Origin: Bog-756 sp963845485
GTDB lineage: Bacteria; Actinomycetota; Acidimicrobiia; Acidimicrobiales; RAAP-2
NCBI GenBank assembly: GCA_963845485.1
Contig: CAWJSI010000005.1
Span: 44,363-108,362, forward strand
Direction: 5' to 3'
DNA length: 64,000 bases
The notes beneath the pieces were generated by a model, which was not told the origin of the DNA, did not search any database, and saw only the letters and a list, made by a program, of their open reading frames with translations. This document shows positions 1 through 8,008 of this stretch, in pieces. Position 1 is the stretch's first letter. Each line of letters starts with the position of its first letter. A program made the position numbers and the translations under genes.

Positions 1-1
1 G

Positions 2-1234
2 GGCGGCCTCTACCGGGGCGGCACCCTGGCCCGGGAGGGCGACGTCGTCGTCGTCACCATCAACTACCGGCTCGGCATGCTGGGCTTCCTCGCCCACCCG
101 GCCCTCGAGGCCGAGGGTCAGACGTGGCTGGACGGGGAGGCCTGGACAGGATTCGGCAACTGGGGGCTGGCCGACCAGGTGGCCGCCCTCCGATGGGTCC
201 GTGATCACATCGCCGACTTCGGCGGCGACCCCGGCAACGTCACGTTGTTCGGCGAGTCGGCCGGCGGCATGAGTGTGAGCGCCCTCCTCGGGGCCCCTGC
301 GGCCCACGGCCTGTTCCACCGGGCCATCGTGGAGAGTGGGGGCCCCTACGCCTACACACCCGACCAGGCGGCGTCGGTGACCGAGCAGCTGGCCGACCAT
401 CTCGGGGTGCCCCTCACCCGTGAGGCCTTGGAGCAGGTGCCCGCCGACGCCATGGTCCAAGCGGTGGTCGACTTCGATCAGCGGGGAGGCCACCGGGACG
501 ACAGCGGGCTGCTCATGATGCCGGTGGTCGATGGGGGCCTGCTTCCCGTCGACCCCGCGGTGGCGGTGGCGGCCGGGTCGGTAGCCGACGTCCCTCTGCT
601 CATCGGGACCAACCGCGACGAGATGACCTTCTTCACCCTCGGTAACCCGACGCTCAACAGCTTGGACCTCGATGGCCTGCGCCGGTGGATGCGCCGGCTC
701 GGACCCGACGACGCGGCCAACGACGCCGTGATCGGAGCGGTCACCGAGGCCAGGCGGGCCCGGGGCGAGCCCATCACTCCTCGGGACCTGTGGGTGGCCA
801 TCGCCACCGAGTACGTCTTCCGGATCCCGTCGCTGCGCCTGGCCGACGCCCACCGGGAGGCGGCCGAGCCCGGGGTGGGAACCTACGTCTATCTGTTCAC
901 GTGGAGCTCACCCATGCTGGACGGCTACCTCGCTTCGTGCCACGCGCTCGAGATCCCCTTTGTCTTCGGCACGGTCCAGAACCCGGCCGTCCAGGGGTTC
1001 TCCGGCGGGGGAGCCGAGCCGCTCGAGCTCTCCTCGGCCATCCGTCGGGCCTGGACGTCGTTCGCCCACACCGGCACGCCGACCGGGTTCCCCGCCTGGG
1101 AGCCCGACCGGCAACCTACCGAGATCCTCGGACCGTGGCCCGGCCTCCAGGGCAACCTGCACCAGGTGGACCGGCCTCGTGACGAGGAGTTCGAGGCCGT
1201 GTCCTCGGTGATGCGGCCGCCGGTGTCCATCTGA
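2..1234 (+). CDS. Carboxylesterase type B, 5'-truncated by window edge
   Basis: This is an alpha/beta hydrolase of the carboxylesterase type B (COesterase) family, which hydrolyses carboxylic esters. The frame is open from base 2 and the first residues already match the family core (VVVVTINYRLGMLGF), so the start lies outside the window and the ATG at 77 is internal. The nucleophile elbow GESAGG has its Ser codon at 257-259. The acidic residue is in the GTNRDE segment near 620 and the His is in SCHALEIPF near 941, so the triad is complete. The substrate cannot be told from sequence. The gene ends 47 bp before a convergent SDR gene. Confidence 0.9.
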   Translation, partial: GGLYRGGTLAREGDVVVVTINYRLGMLGFLAHPALEAEGQTWLDGEAWTGFGNWGLADQVAALRWVRDHIADFGGDPGNVTLFGESAGGMSVSALLGAPAAHGLFHRAIVESGGPYAYTPDQAASVTEQLADHLGVPLTREALEQVPADAMVQAVVDFDQRGGHRDDSGLLMMPVVDGGLLPVDPAVAVAAGSVADVPLLIGTNRDEMTFFTLGNPTLNSLDLDGLRRWMRRLGPDDAANDAVIGAVTEARRARGEPITPRDLWVAIATEYVFRIPSLRLADAHREAAEPGVGTYVYLFTWSSPMLDGYLASCHALEIPFVFGTVQNPAVQGFSGGGAEPLELSSAIRRAWTSFAHTGTPTGFPAWEPDRQPTEILGPWPGLQGNLHQVDRPRDEEFEAVSSVMRPPVSI

Positions 1235-1281
1235 CAGCTCTGCGGTGAGGGATTCGCCTCGGGCGACCCCGTTCTTCGGGC

Positions 1282-2028
1282 TCAGGCGCTCCAACCGCCA
1301 CTGAAGCTGAAGAACTGACCGGTCTGGAACCGCGTCCTGCCTTCGAGAAGTACGGCAGCGAACTCGGCCAGCTCGGACATGGTCCCGAGCCGACGAGCGG
1401 GCGTCTGGCTCTCGATGCGGTGGCGACGCTCCGGATCGGTACCGGCCCCGCTGGCGGCGAGGAAGCCGGGAAAGTCCATGAAGTTGGTACCGATGGCGTT
1501 GATGCACAGACCCGACCGGGCGTACTCCTGACCCGTGGCCCGCACGAGTGCATTGGCTCCGGCCCGGGTGGCCGAGTAGGTCGATACTCCCGGCTCGGGG
1601 CGAGCGCCGGTGGCACTGGTAAACACCACGATGTCGCCCGAGCCCCGGGCCACCATGGGCGGGATCAGGGCTTGGAGCGCATGGAAGACCATGTCCAGGT
1701 TGCCCGTCTTGGTGCGCTCCCACTGCTTGTCGGTGATGTCGAGGAATCGCCCAGTGATGATGCCCGTGCCGGTGACGATGGCGGCCGCGTCGATCCGGCC
1801 GAACCGGGCAAGTGCCCGTTCGATCAGCAGTTGGTTGCCTGGAGCGCCGCGGAGGTCAGCCTCAGAACCCGGAACCACCTCGACCTCACAATCGTCACCC
1901 CGCAGCTCACTGACGAGGTCGTCATCTGGGTCGTGGAGGACCAGGTGATGGTTCCCGGCCAGGCGGCGTGCCAGTTCCGGTCCGACGTAGTCCCCGGTCT
2001 GGGTGAGGACGGCCACGCGCTTCTCCAT
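1282..2028 (-). CDS. SDR-fold enzyme with halohydrin dehalogenase fingerprints
   Basis: This is a short-chain dehydrogenase/reductase fold protein of 248 aa if the ATG at 2028 is used; a TTG at 2085 would add 19 residues, but neither has a strong ribosome site. It lacks the NAD-binding TGxxxGxG motif. Instead it has T-x4-Y-x-G at residues 9-16 (TQTGDYVG), the spacing of the halide pocket in halohydrin dehalogenases. The catalytic set is Ser138-x12-Tyr151-x3-Arg155, with Arg replacing the usual SDR Lys; HheC has the same spacing (Ser132, Tyr145, Arg149). The surrounding segments FTSAT, STYSATRAGA and RLGT also resemble HheC. Predicted role is reversible epoxide/halohydrin conversion. The activity is inference; a non-catalytic SDR relative is the alternative. 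Confidence 0.8.
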   Translation of the reverse strand: MEKRVAVLTQTGDYVGPELARRLAGNHHLVLHDPDDDLVSELRGDDCEVEVVPGSEADLRGAPGNQLLIERALARFGRIDAAAIVTGTGIITGRFLDITDKQWERTKTGNLDMVFHALQALIPPMVARGSGDIVVFTSATGARPEPGVSTYSATRAGANALVRATGQEYARSGLCINAIGTNFMDFPGFLAASGAGTDPERRHRIESQTPARRLGTMSELAEFAAVLLEGRTRFQTGQFFSFSGGWSA

Positions 2029-2191
2029 GGGCTCAACGTAGGTCCGCTGGGCTGCTGGTGCAGGCGATGAGTCGGTGATTGTCAAGCTTGGCTAAGGCTG
2101 CATCGGGAGCTGAGACCGCGCCTACCACCTAGAGTTTTGACATGGTCACCGGGAACAAAGGAAGGTCGACGCCGACTGCAGTGAGTACGAC

Positions 2192-2265
2192 GGGGACGTA
2201 GCCCAATTGGCAGAGGCAGGGCGCTTAAACCGCCTCCAGTGAGGGTTCGAGTCCCTCCGTCCCCA
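2192..2265 (+). tRNA. tRNA with anticodon UAA (Leu by codon) and short variable loop
   Basis: The cloverleaf folds without forcing. The acceptor stem is GGGGACG/CGTCCCC (2192-2198 with 2258-2264), seven perfect pairs. The D-arm is GCC/GGC with an AATTGGCAGA loop. The anticodon stem GGGCG/CGCCT encloses CTTAAAC, giving anticodon TAA at 2226-2228. The T-arm is GAGGG-TTCGAGT-CCCTC. The variable region is only five bases (CCAGT, 2236-2240). UAA reads the Leu codon UUA, but bacterial tRNA-Leu normally has a long variable arm, so identity is uncertain. The discriminator is A2265 and the 3' CCA is not encoded (CCC follows). Confidence 0.75.
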
Positions 2266-2417
2266 CCCAGAAGCTGGCGCGGTCTGTCAGTCGATCGGTG
2301 CCTATCGGCAGGTCAGCGCGCTGTTATGGAGACCCTGGCCGCGCCCGCCCGCGCCCGGCTGGGACGGTCCCAGAGCGCCTGGAAGCGCAGGTGGCCCTGG
2401 GGTGGGATAGTGCTGCC

Positions 2418-3551
2418 ATGCACTCGGCGGCACGACCGATGATCGCGGTGGGTGCGTTAGTGATGCTCCTGGTGGGCGCAGCGGGTGGAGTGACACTGGC
2501 CGCCGTCCCCGCAGGCGCGGCCACTCCGGCCGCGGCACCGACGGTTTGGCTCTGTCGGCCCGGGCTTGCCAACAACCCTTGCACGGCCAGCCTCACGGCC
2601 AGGGTCGTTCGGGCCAACGGGACTACCCGCCTCCAGCGGACCCGCCAACCCAAGAACCCGCCGATCGACTGCTTCTACGTCTACCCGACCGTCAGTACCC
2701 AGTCGACGGTGAACGCCAACCTCCACATCGATCCTCAGGAACGATTCGTCGCCCGGGCCCAGGCTTCGCGGTTCTCCCAGGTCTGTCGGGTCTATGCGCC
2801 GATGTATCCCCAGCTGACGGTGTCCGCCATCAAGGGGGCGATCAGCCCGCAGGCCGCGGTGATCGCCTACCTCGGGGTGCTGTCGGCCTGGAACAACTAC
2901 CTCGCCCACTACAACAAGGGTCGCGGCGTGGTCCTGATCGGACACTCACAGGGAGCCTCGCTCCTCATTGCCCTCATCAAGCGGGAGATCGACCCGAACG
3001 CATCGCAACGCCACCTGCTGGTGTCGGCCCTCTTGATGGGCGGGAACGTGACCGTGCCGGTCGGCCGGACCGTGGGCGGCGACTTCGCCCACATCCCTGC
3101 ATGCCAGTCCAACTCCCAGACCGGCTGTGTGGTGGCCTACTCCACGTTTGCCACCCCACCTCCCGCTGACGCGTTCTTCGGTCGGGTCGGCACGAGCATC
3201 GGCTCGACGGTCGGCGGGTCGGTGACCGCCACCGCCGGCCTGCAGATCCTCTGCACCAATCCGGCCGACCTCAAAGGTGGCACGAGACCGCTCACCCCCT
3301 ATTTCCCGAGCAGCGCGCCACGGACGCCGTGGGTCACGTATCCGAACCTCTACACGTCGAGCTGCGAGTCGACCGGTGGGGCCACCTGGCTGCAGGTGAA
3401 CGACATCGCCGGGCCCCGGGACAAGCGGCCGGTGGTCGGGCCCAGCCCGACCCTCGGGCCCCGCTGGGGGCTGCATCTGGACGATGTCAACCTGGCCCTC
3501 GGCAACCTGGTCGCCATCGTGCACGACGAGTCGGTCGCCTACGCCCGATGA
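2418..3551 (+). CDS. Secreted DUF3089 alpha/beta hydrolase
   Basis: This is a DUF3089-family protein, a lipase/esterase-like alpha/beta hydrolase. I chose the ATG at 2418 (377 aa) because it opens a classic signal peptide: a charged start, a hydrophobic run (AVGALVMLLVGAAGG) and an Ala-rich cleavage zone. A GTG at 2298 would put 40 arginine- and proline-rich residues before it. The family segment PPIDCFYVYPTVS is present and the nucleophile elbow is GHSQGAS. Paired cysteines fit an exported protein. The substrate is unknown. It stands alone between the tRNA and a convergent membrane-protein gene. Confidence 0.85.
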   Translation: MHSAARPMIAVGALVMLLVGAAGGVTLAAVPAGAATPAAAPTVWLCRPGLANNPCTASLTARVVRANGTTRLQRTRQPKNPPIDCFYVYPTVSTQSTVNANLHIDPQERFVARAQASRFSQVCRVYAPMYPQLTVSAIKGAISPQAAVIAYLGVLSAWNNYLAHYNKGRGVVLIGHSQGASLLIALIKREIDPNASQRHLLVSALLMGGNVTVPVGRTVGGDFAHIPACQSNSQTGCVVAYSTFATPPPADAFFGRVGTSIGSTVGGSVTATAGLQILCTNPADLKGGTRPLTPYFPSSAPRTPWVTYPNLYTSSCESTGGATWLQVNDIAGPRDKRPVVGPSPTLGPRWGLHLDDVNLALGNLVAIVHDESVAYAR

Positions 3552-3583
3552 GCCAACCGGTACGTCGGTAACGCGACCGTGCC

Positions 3584-3610
3584 CGTCCCGATGGATGGGC
3601 CGTCGGGACG
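3584..3610. terminator. Hairpin between convergent genes
   Basis: Arms CGTCCCGA (3584-3591) and TCGGGACG (3603-3610) pair perfectly around an 11-base loop in the 82-bp gap between two convergent stops. There is no T-run, so this could be a bidirectional terminator of the GC-rich actinobacterial type. Confidence 0.4.
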
Positions 3611-3633
3611 ACGGGTGGGACGAACCGTCGTTC

Positions 3634-4479
3634 TCAGCCCAGTTCGGGTTGCCTGAGGAACTCCACCAACCGGTCACGCCGTCTCCGGATGAGCCCGAGC
3701 CCGGCCCGGTGGCCGAGGAAGAAGGCCGTAGCTGACAGCACGGCGGTGATGCCGACTCCGATGGCCAGCTCGCTGTCGGGTATGCGAGCACTGGTGCCGT
3801 GGTCGGTGGCCACGATCCAGGCCACGAAGGCCGGTGCGGCCAGCAGGTTGATGATGGCCGGCACGAGGGCGTAGGGGAGGAGGCAGAGGGTGGCCCAGCG
3901 CACCACCATCCGACCGACCGGTCGTCGGTGTCGCCACCGGTCGGCCAGGGGCAACGGGTGGTACGGGTAGTAGATGCCCAACCAGCCGGCGATGCCCAGG
4001 CTGCCGATGGGGACCACGATGATGCCGATGATGGTCACGACGGTCGTCGTCCAGCGCTCCCGGTCGATGCCGATGCCGATGGCCACGAGCACGCAGAGGG
4101 GGGTGACCAGCAGCCACAGCACGGCGTTCTTGGCGTAGATGAGCCGGCGGAGGGCGGCGGGATCGTCGATGGCCGCCACGGTCCGGTCGGCATCGGAGCC
4201 GAGGATGTTGGTGGCCGGCACGTCGGCCAGCATCCAGGTGGCCATGACCACGGGGAAGGCCAGGGCCCCGTGCAGACTGAACAGGAGGTCCTGGAGGGGT
4301 ACCGGCAACCACAGCCAGGCCACGGTGACGAGGCTGGCGTTGACCGCCACCACCAGCGGTGCTTCGAACGGTGGGGTGAAGGCCCGGCGGAGCTCGATGC
4401 GGAAGGCATCCTGATAGGACGCCGGCAGCACCGGACCCGTTGGGCCGCTCTCGCCCTCTGCGATCATCCCGCTCGCCAT
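3634..4479 (-). CDS. Polytopic membrane protein, function unknown
   Basis: This 281-aa protein has about six hydrophobic membrane segments, for example APLVVAVNASLVTVAWLWL, an AVLWLLVTPLCVLVAIGIGI stretch, TIIGIIVVPIGSLGIAGWL and a C-terminal ELAIGVGITAVLSATAFFLG. It ends in a basic tail (IRRRRDRLVEFLRQ). A membrane-embedded YYPYHPLPLADRWRHRR segment is notable. The overall pattern resembles permease subunits of small ABC exporters, but no partner ATPase is adjacent and I do not recognise the family. It is divergent from the DinB-like gene across a 209-bp gap that contains a strong inverted repeat. Confidence 0.7.
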   Translation of the reverse strand: MASGMIAEGESGPTGPVLPASYQDAFRIELRRAFTPPFEAPLVVAVNASLVTVAWLWLPVPLQDLLFSLHGALAFPVVMATWMLADVPATNILGSDADRTVAAIDDPAALRRLIYAKNAVLWLLVTPLCVLVAIGIGIDRERWTTTVVTIIGIIVVPIGSLGIAGWLGIYYPYHPLPLADRWRHRRPVGRMVVRWATLCLLPYALVPAIINLLAAPAFVAWIVATDHGTSARIPDSELAIGVGITAVLSATAFFLGHRAGLGLIRRRRDRLVEFLRQPELG

Positions 4480-4563
4480 GCCGTCAAGCTACGTGGCACC
4501 AGCCGTTCCGGGACTGATGGCTACGCCACCCGTGCCATGGCGGGCACCCGCGTCGAAACGCCG

Positions 4564-4603
4564 GAGGCTACCCCTGGGCACCGGCCGCACCAGGGGTAGC
4601 CTC
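4564..4603. promoter_or_regulatory. Perfect 14-bp inverted repeat between divergent genes
   Basis: GAGGCTACCCCTGG (4564-4577) and its exact reverse complement (4590-4603) flank a 12-base spacer. The site lies between divergently transcribed genes, where a terminator is not expected, so an operator or a 5'-UTR hairpin for the rightward gene is more likely. It is 85 bp upstream of the DinB-like start. Confidence 0.5.
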
Positions 4604-4688
4604 GAAGCGGGCGTCGGGTCCGGTCGGCTCCCTCGCCGGCCGGTCGGGAGCGACGGATGGACCCGGGGTCGAACCAGAGGAGGGTGCC

Positions 4689-5207
4689 GTGGTCGAGGAC
4701 ATCGTGGACAGCCGTCGCACCGAGCCCCCGTACCTGCTCGACGAGCGGGCCATGTTGGAAGGCTGGCTGGAGTTCCATCGCACCACGCTCCTCTTCAAAT
4801 GCGAGGGACTCGACGATGCGGCCCGGAAGGCCCGTCCGGTCCCGACCTCCCTCCTCTCCCTGCACGGCCTGGTCCGCCACATGGCCGAGGTCGAGCGCAA
4901 CTGGTTCCGCCGGGCCCTGCTCGATGAGCCCGACGCACCCGACGTCTGGGCCAGCTCCGGGGAGTACGACGGTGAGTTCCTCGCCCTCGACGACGCTGAC
5001 TGGGAGGAGGACGTCGCGGCCTGGGAGGCCGAGTGTCAGGCCTCGCGCCACGCCGCTGGGCCCTTCGACCTCGACCACACCGGGACGCGGCAGGGGGAGC
5101 GGTGCTCGTTGCGCTGGATCTACAACCACATGATCGAGGAGTACGCCCGCCACAACGGGCACGCCGACCTGGTCCGGGAGTTGGTGGACGGCGCCGTCGG
5201 CTGGTGA
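4689..5207 (+). CDS. DinB-like DUF664 family protein
   Basis: This is a DUF664 member of the DinB/YfiT four-helix-bundle superfamily, 172 aa, near the usual length. The signature near the end, SLRWIYNHMIEEYARHNGHA, carries His residues that together with His63 (LVRHMAEVERNWF) form the usual three-His metal site. Members include thiol-dependent transferases, but the substrate here is not evident. The GTG start at 4689 has GAGGAGG five bases upstream. It is monocistronic, convergent with cysA. Confidence 0.85.
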   Translation: MVEDIVDSRRTEPPYLLDERAMLEGWLEFHRTTLLFKCEGLDDAARKARPVPTSLLSLHGLVRHMAEVERNWFRRALLDEPDAPDVWASSGEYDGEFLALDDADWEEDVAAWEAECQASRHAAGPFDLDHTGTRQGERCSLRWIYNHMIEEYARHNGHADLVRELVDGAVGW

Positions 5208-5284
5208 ATCCGAGGTGATCCCGGTGGAGCCTGCACCGGCCGATCGACCGGACCTCCAAGCATCTCCGCGGGGTTAGCGCCGAT

Positions 5285-6265
5285 TCAGAGCGCGGCAGCC
5301 TCGCTCAACGGCCGTCGCCGCTCGCCTGATCCGGCCCGCGAGATCCACACCGGGTCCCCGGCGGCCAGGTCGATCTCGGCGGCGGCCCCTCGGCTGAGCT
5401 GCACCCAGGTGGGCTCGCCCCGGTCCATCTGGACGTCCACCCGCACCTCGAAGCCGAGATGGGTGACCCGCTCCACCGTTCCGGCGTACTGGCCCACGCC
5501 CTGGTCGCGGTGGATGACCAGGTCGTGGGGACGGACCCAGGAGCCATCGAGCTGGGTGGCCGGGCCGAGGAACTTCATGACGAACTCGTTGGTCGGATGG
5601 TCGTACATCTCGGCGGGACGGCCGATCTGCTCCAGCCGCCCCTGGTTGATGATGGCCAGGTTGTCGGCCACCTCCATGGCCTCTTCCTGGTCGTGGGTGA
5701 CCAGCACGGTGGTGACCGAGATCTTCTCGTGCAGGTCCCGCAGCCAGACCCGCAGCTCCTGGCGGACCTGGGCGTCGAGGGCGCCGAAGGGCTCGTCGAG
5801 CAACAGGAGCTGGGGCTCGATGGCCAGAGCCCGGGCCAGGGCCATGCGTTGGCGTTGGCCACCGGACAGCTGGGAGGGGTAGCGGTCGGCCAGATGGTCG
5901 ATCTTGACCAGGTCGAGGAGCTCGTCGACCTTGGCCCGGATCTCGGCTTTGGGGCGCTTGCGGACCTCCAGCCCGAAGGCCACGTTCTTGCGCACGGTGA
6001 GATGGCGGAAGGGTGCGTAGTGCTGGAAGCAGAAGCCGATGCCCCGGTCGCGCACGGGGACCTGGGTGACGTCCTCGCCGTCGAACTCGACGGTCCCCGA
6101 GTCGGGTACCTCCAGTCCCGCCACCACCCGGAGCAGCGTGGACTTGCCGCCCCCGCTCGGGCCGAGCAGGGCGGTGAGTGAGCCGTTCGGGACCTCGAGA
6201 CTCACGTCGTCGAGAGCAAGGGCAGTTCCGAATCGCTTGGAGACTGATCGGATCGTGATCGCCAT
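5285..6265 (-). CDS. cysA: Sulfate/thiosulfate ABC importer ATPase
   Basis: This is the nucleotide-binding subunit of the CysPTWA-type importer, 326 aa. It has Walker A GPSGGGKST, the signature LSGGQRQRMALARALA, Walker B LLLLDEPFGALD and the switch His in VTHDQEEAMEVAD. The last ~90 residues form a TOBE-like regulatory domain, shorter than in some homologues. It is the last gene of the operon and its start overlaps the 3' end of cysW by 64 bp, which suggests translational coupling. It drives ATP-dependent uptake of sulfate for cysteine synthesis. Confidence 0.93.
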   Translation of the reverse strand: MAITIRSVSKRFGTALALDDVSLEVPNGSLTALLGPSGGGKSTLLRVVAGLEVPDSGTVEFDGEDVTQVPVRDRGIGFCFQHYAPFRHLTVRKNVAFGLEVRKRPKAEIRAKVDELLDLVKIDHLADRYPSQLSGGQRQRMALARALAIEPQLLLLDEPFGALDAQVRQELRVWLRDLHEKISVTTVLVTHDQEEAMEVADNLAIINQGRLEQIGRPAEMYDHPTNEFVMKFLGPATQLDGSWVRPHDLVIHRDQGVGQYAGTVERVTHLGFEVRVDVQMDRGEPTWVQLSRGAAAEIDLAAGDPVWISRAGSGERRRPLSEAAAL

Positions 6266-7077
6266 CGTGGGGTCCTCCTCTCCTTGGTTCGGTCGTTACG
6301 GTCGGCGCCCACCACAGCGAGGACGCCCAGCGCCACCAGGGCGAGGATGACCGCGCCCGAGTAGGCGGCTACGAGGTCGAGATTCTCCACGCCGTCCTGG
6401 ATGAACAGGGTCATGGTGTCGGTCTTGCCGGCGATCAGTCCGGAGACCACGGCCACGGCCCCGAACTCGCCGATCACCCGGGCCGTGGTCAGGGTCACAC
6501 CGTAGGCCAGGCTGCTGCGGATGGAGGGAAGGGTGACCCGTCGGAAGACGGTGAAGGGGGCAGCACCGAGGGTGGTGGCGGCCTGTTCCTGGTCGGTGCC
6601 GATCTCTTGGAGGACCGGGAGCACCTCGCGCACCACATAGGGCAGGGCCACGGTGGCCGAGGCCATGACGATGCCGGGGAACGAGAAGATGATGGTGATG
6701 CCGTGGGCGTCCAGCCAGTTGCCGAACCACCCGGTCTTCCCGTAGACGAGGACGAGGGCGATCCCCACCACGACCGGGGAGACGGCCAGGGGCAGGTCGA
6801 CGAAGGCGTCGAGCAGCCACGCACCGGGGAACCGGTGCCGGGCGAGGATCAGGGCCACGCCCACCCCGAAGACCGTGTCGAGGGGGACGGCGATCAACAC
6901 CACCAAGAAGGTGAGCCAGAGGGCGTGGAGGGCGTCGGGGGTGGTGACGGCATCCCAGGCCCGGCCGAAGCCGTGCTGGAAGGCGCGGTAGAAGATGGAC
7001 CCGACGGGGATGAGGACGAGCACCCCGAGGTAGCCGAGGGCGACGATCCGCAGGGGCCACCGCCAGCGCCCGGTCAC
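6202..7077 (-). CDS. cysW: Sulfate ABC importer permease CysW
   Basis: This is an inner-membrane permease of 291 aa with six predicted helices. The ATPase-coupling EAA loop reads as EQAATTLGAAPFTVFRRVTLP and is followed by the conserved REIGEF-like segment ARVIGEFGAVAVVSG of sulfate permeases. The C-terminus has a polar extension (about 35 residues) that is translated from DNA also encoding the cysA start; the true stop may be functional in coupling. It lies 43 bp downstream of cysT and pairs with CysT as the transmembrane channel. Confidence 0.92.
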   Translation of the reverse strand: MTGRWRWPLRIVALGYLGVLVLIPVGSIFYRAFQHGFGRAWDAVTTPDALHALWLTFLVVLIAVPLDTVFGVGVALILARHRFPGAWLLDAFVDLPLAVSPVVVGIALVLVYGKTGWFGNWLDAHGITIIFSFPGIVMASATVALPYVVREVLPVLQEIGTDQEQAATTLGAAPFTVFRRVTLPSIRSSLAYGVTLTTARVIGEFGAVAVVSGLIAGKTDTMTLFIQDGVENLDLVAAYSGAVILALVALGVLAVVGADRNDRTKERRTPRWRSRSDQSPSDSELPLLSTT

Positions 7078-7120
7078 CGTGCCGCCTTCCGCCTGTGGCC
7101 CCGTCGCATCCGGCCCGATC

Positions 7121-8008
7121 TCATATGGCGTCGCTCACGTTGAAGCGCCGCCGCAGGAGCCCGATGAGCAACAACACGATGAGGGCGATGAGGACGAGTA
7201 CCACCGACACGGCCGCCGCCGCCCCCAGCTCGTCGCTCTGGGAGAGGCTGAAGATCCACGAGGAGGAGACCTCGGTCTTGAAGGGCACGTTGCCCGAGAT
7301 GAGCACCACGGAGCCGTACTCGCCGATGGCCCGGGCGAAGGCCAGGCCCGCCCCGGCCAGCATGGCCGGCGCCAGGCTGGGCAGGATGATCCGCCACAGC
7401 ACCCGGGTGGACGACGCCCCGAGCGAGGCGGCGGCCTCTTCGGTCTCCCGGTCGAGTTCGGCCAGCACGGGCTGGACCGACCGCACCGAGAAGGGCAGCG
7501 TGACAAAGGCCAGGGCGAACAGGATGCCCCAGCGGGTGTTGGCCACGTCCAGGTGGAACGGGCTGTTCGGCCCGTAGAGGGTGAGGAGGGTGAGCCCGGC
7601 GACGATGGTGGGCAGGGCGAAGGGCAGGTCGATCACGGCATTGACGGCGGCCTTACCCCGGAAGTCGTCCCGGACCAGCACCCAGGCGATGACCAAGCCG
7701 GCCACGGCGTTGAAGGCAGCCACGGCGAGCGACGAGACCAGGGTGAGTTTGAACGCCGCCACCGCCTCGGGCTGGCTGACCGCCGCCCAGAAGGCACCCC
7801 ACCCCCCGCTGAAGGCGTGGGCCACGAGGGCGGCCAGGGGCAGGACGACCAGGAGGCTCAGGTAGGTGACGGCCAGCGTGGGCCCGGCCACCCGACCGAC
7901 GGCCCGACGGGTGGTGTGGCGGTGACGCGGGGAGGCTCCCGCTCCGGCCAGGGTGGCCGGAGCCGGGAGGGCTGGGGCCTCTGCCTCAGCTACTGGAGGT
8001 GGAGACAC
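7121..8008 (-). CDS. cysT: Sulfate ABC importer permease CysT
   Basis: This is the second permease subunit. It has six membrane segments, the EAA loop EEAAASLGASSTRVLWRIIL and the family segment ARAIGEYGSVVLISGN. The start is uncertain: a GTG at 8083 would overlap sbp by 98 bp, whereas the GTG at 8008 overlaps it by 23 bp and still leaves a Pro/Ala-rich cytoplasmic lead of about 40 residues before the first helix. I prefer 8008. The gene is second in the sbp-cysT-cysW-cysA operon. Confidence 0.9.
   Translation of the reverse strand: MSPPPVAEAEAPALPAPATLAGAGASPRHRHTTRRAVGRVAGPTLAVTYLSLLVVLPLAALVAHAFSGGWGAFWAAVSQPEAVAAFKLTLVSSLAVAAFNAVAGLVIAWVLVRDDFRGKAAVNAVIDLPFALPTIVAGLTLLTLYGPNSPFHLDVANTRWGILFALAFVTLPFSVRSVQPVLAELDRETEEAAASLGASSTRVLWRIILPSLAPAMLAGAGLAFARAIGEYGSVVLISGNVPFKTEVSSSWIFSLSQSDELGAAAAVSVVLVLIALIVLLLIGLLRRRFNVSDAI

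Noticed and set aside
5241..6181. Long plus-strand open frames opposite cysA and other minus-strand genes
   Set aside because: They follow from high GC at third positions on the opposite strand and have no family motifs or ribosome sites.
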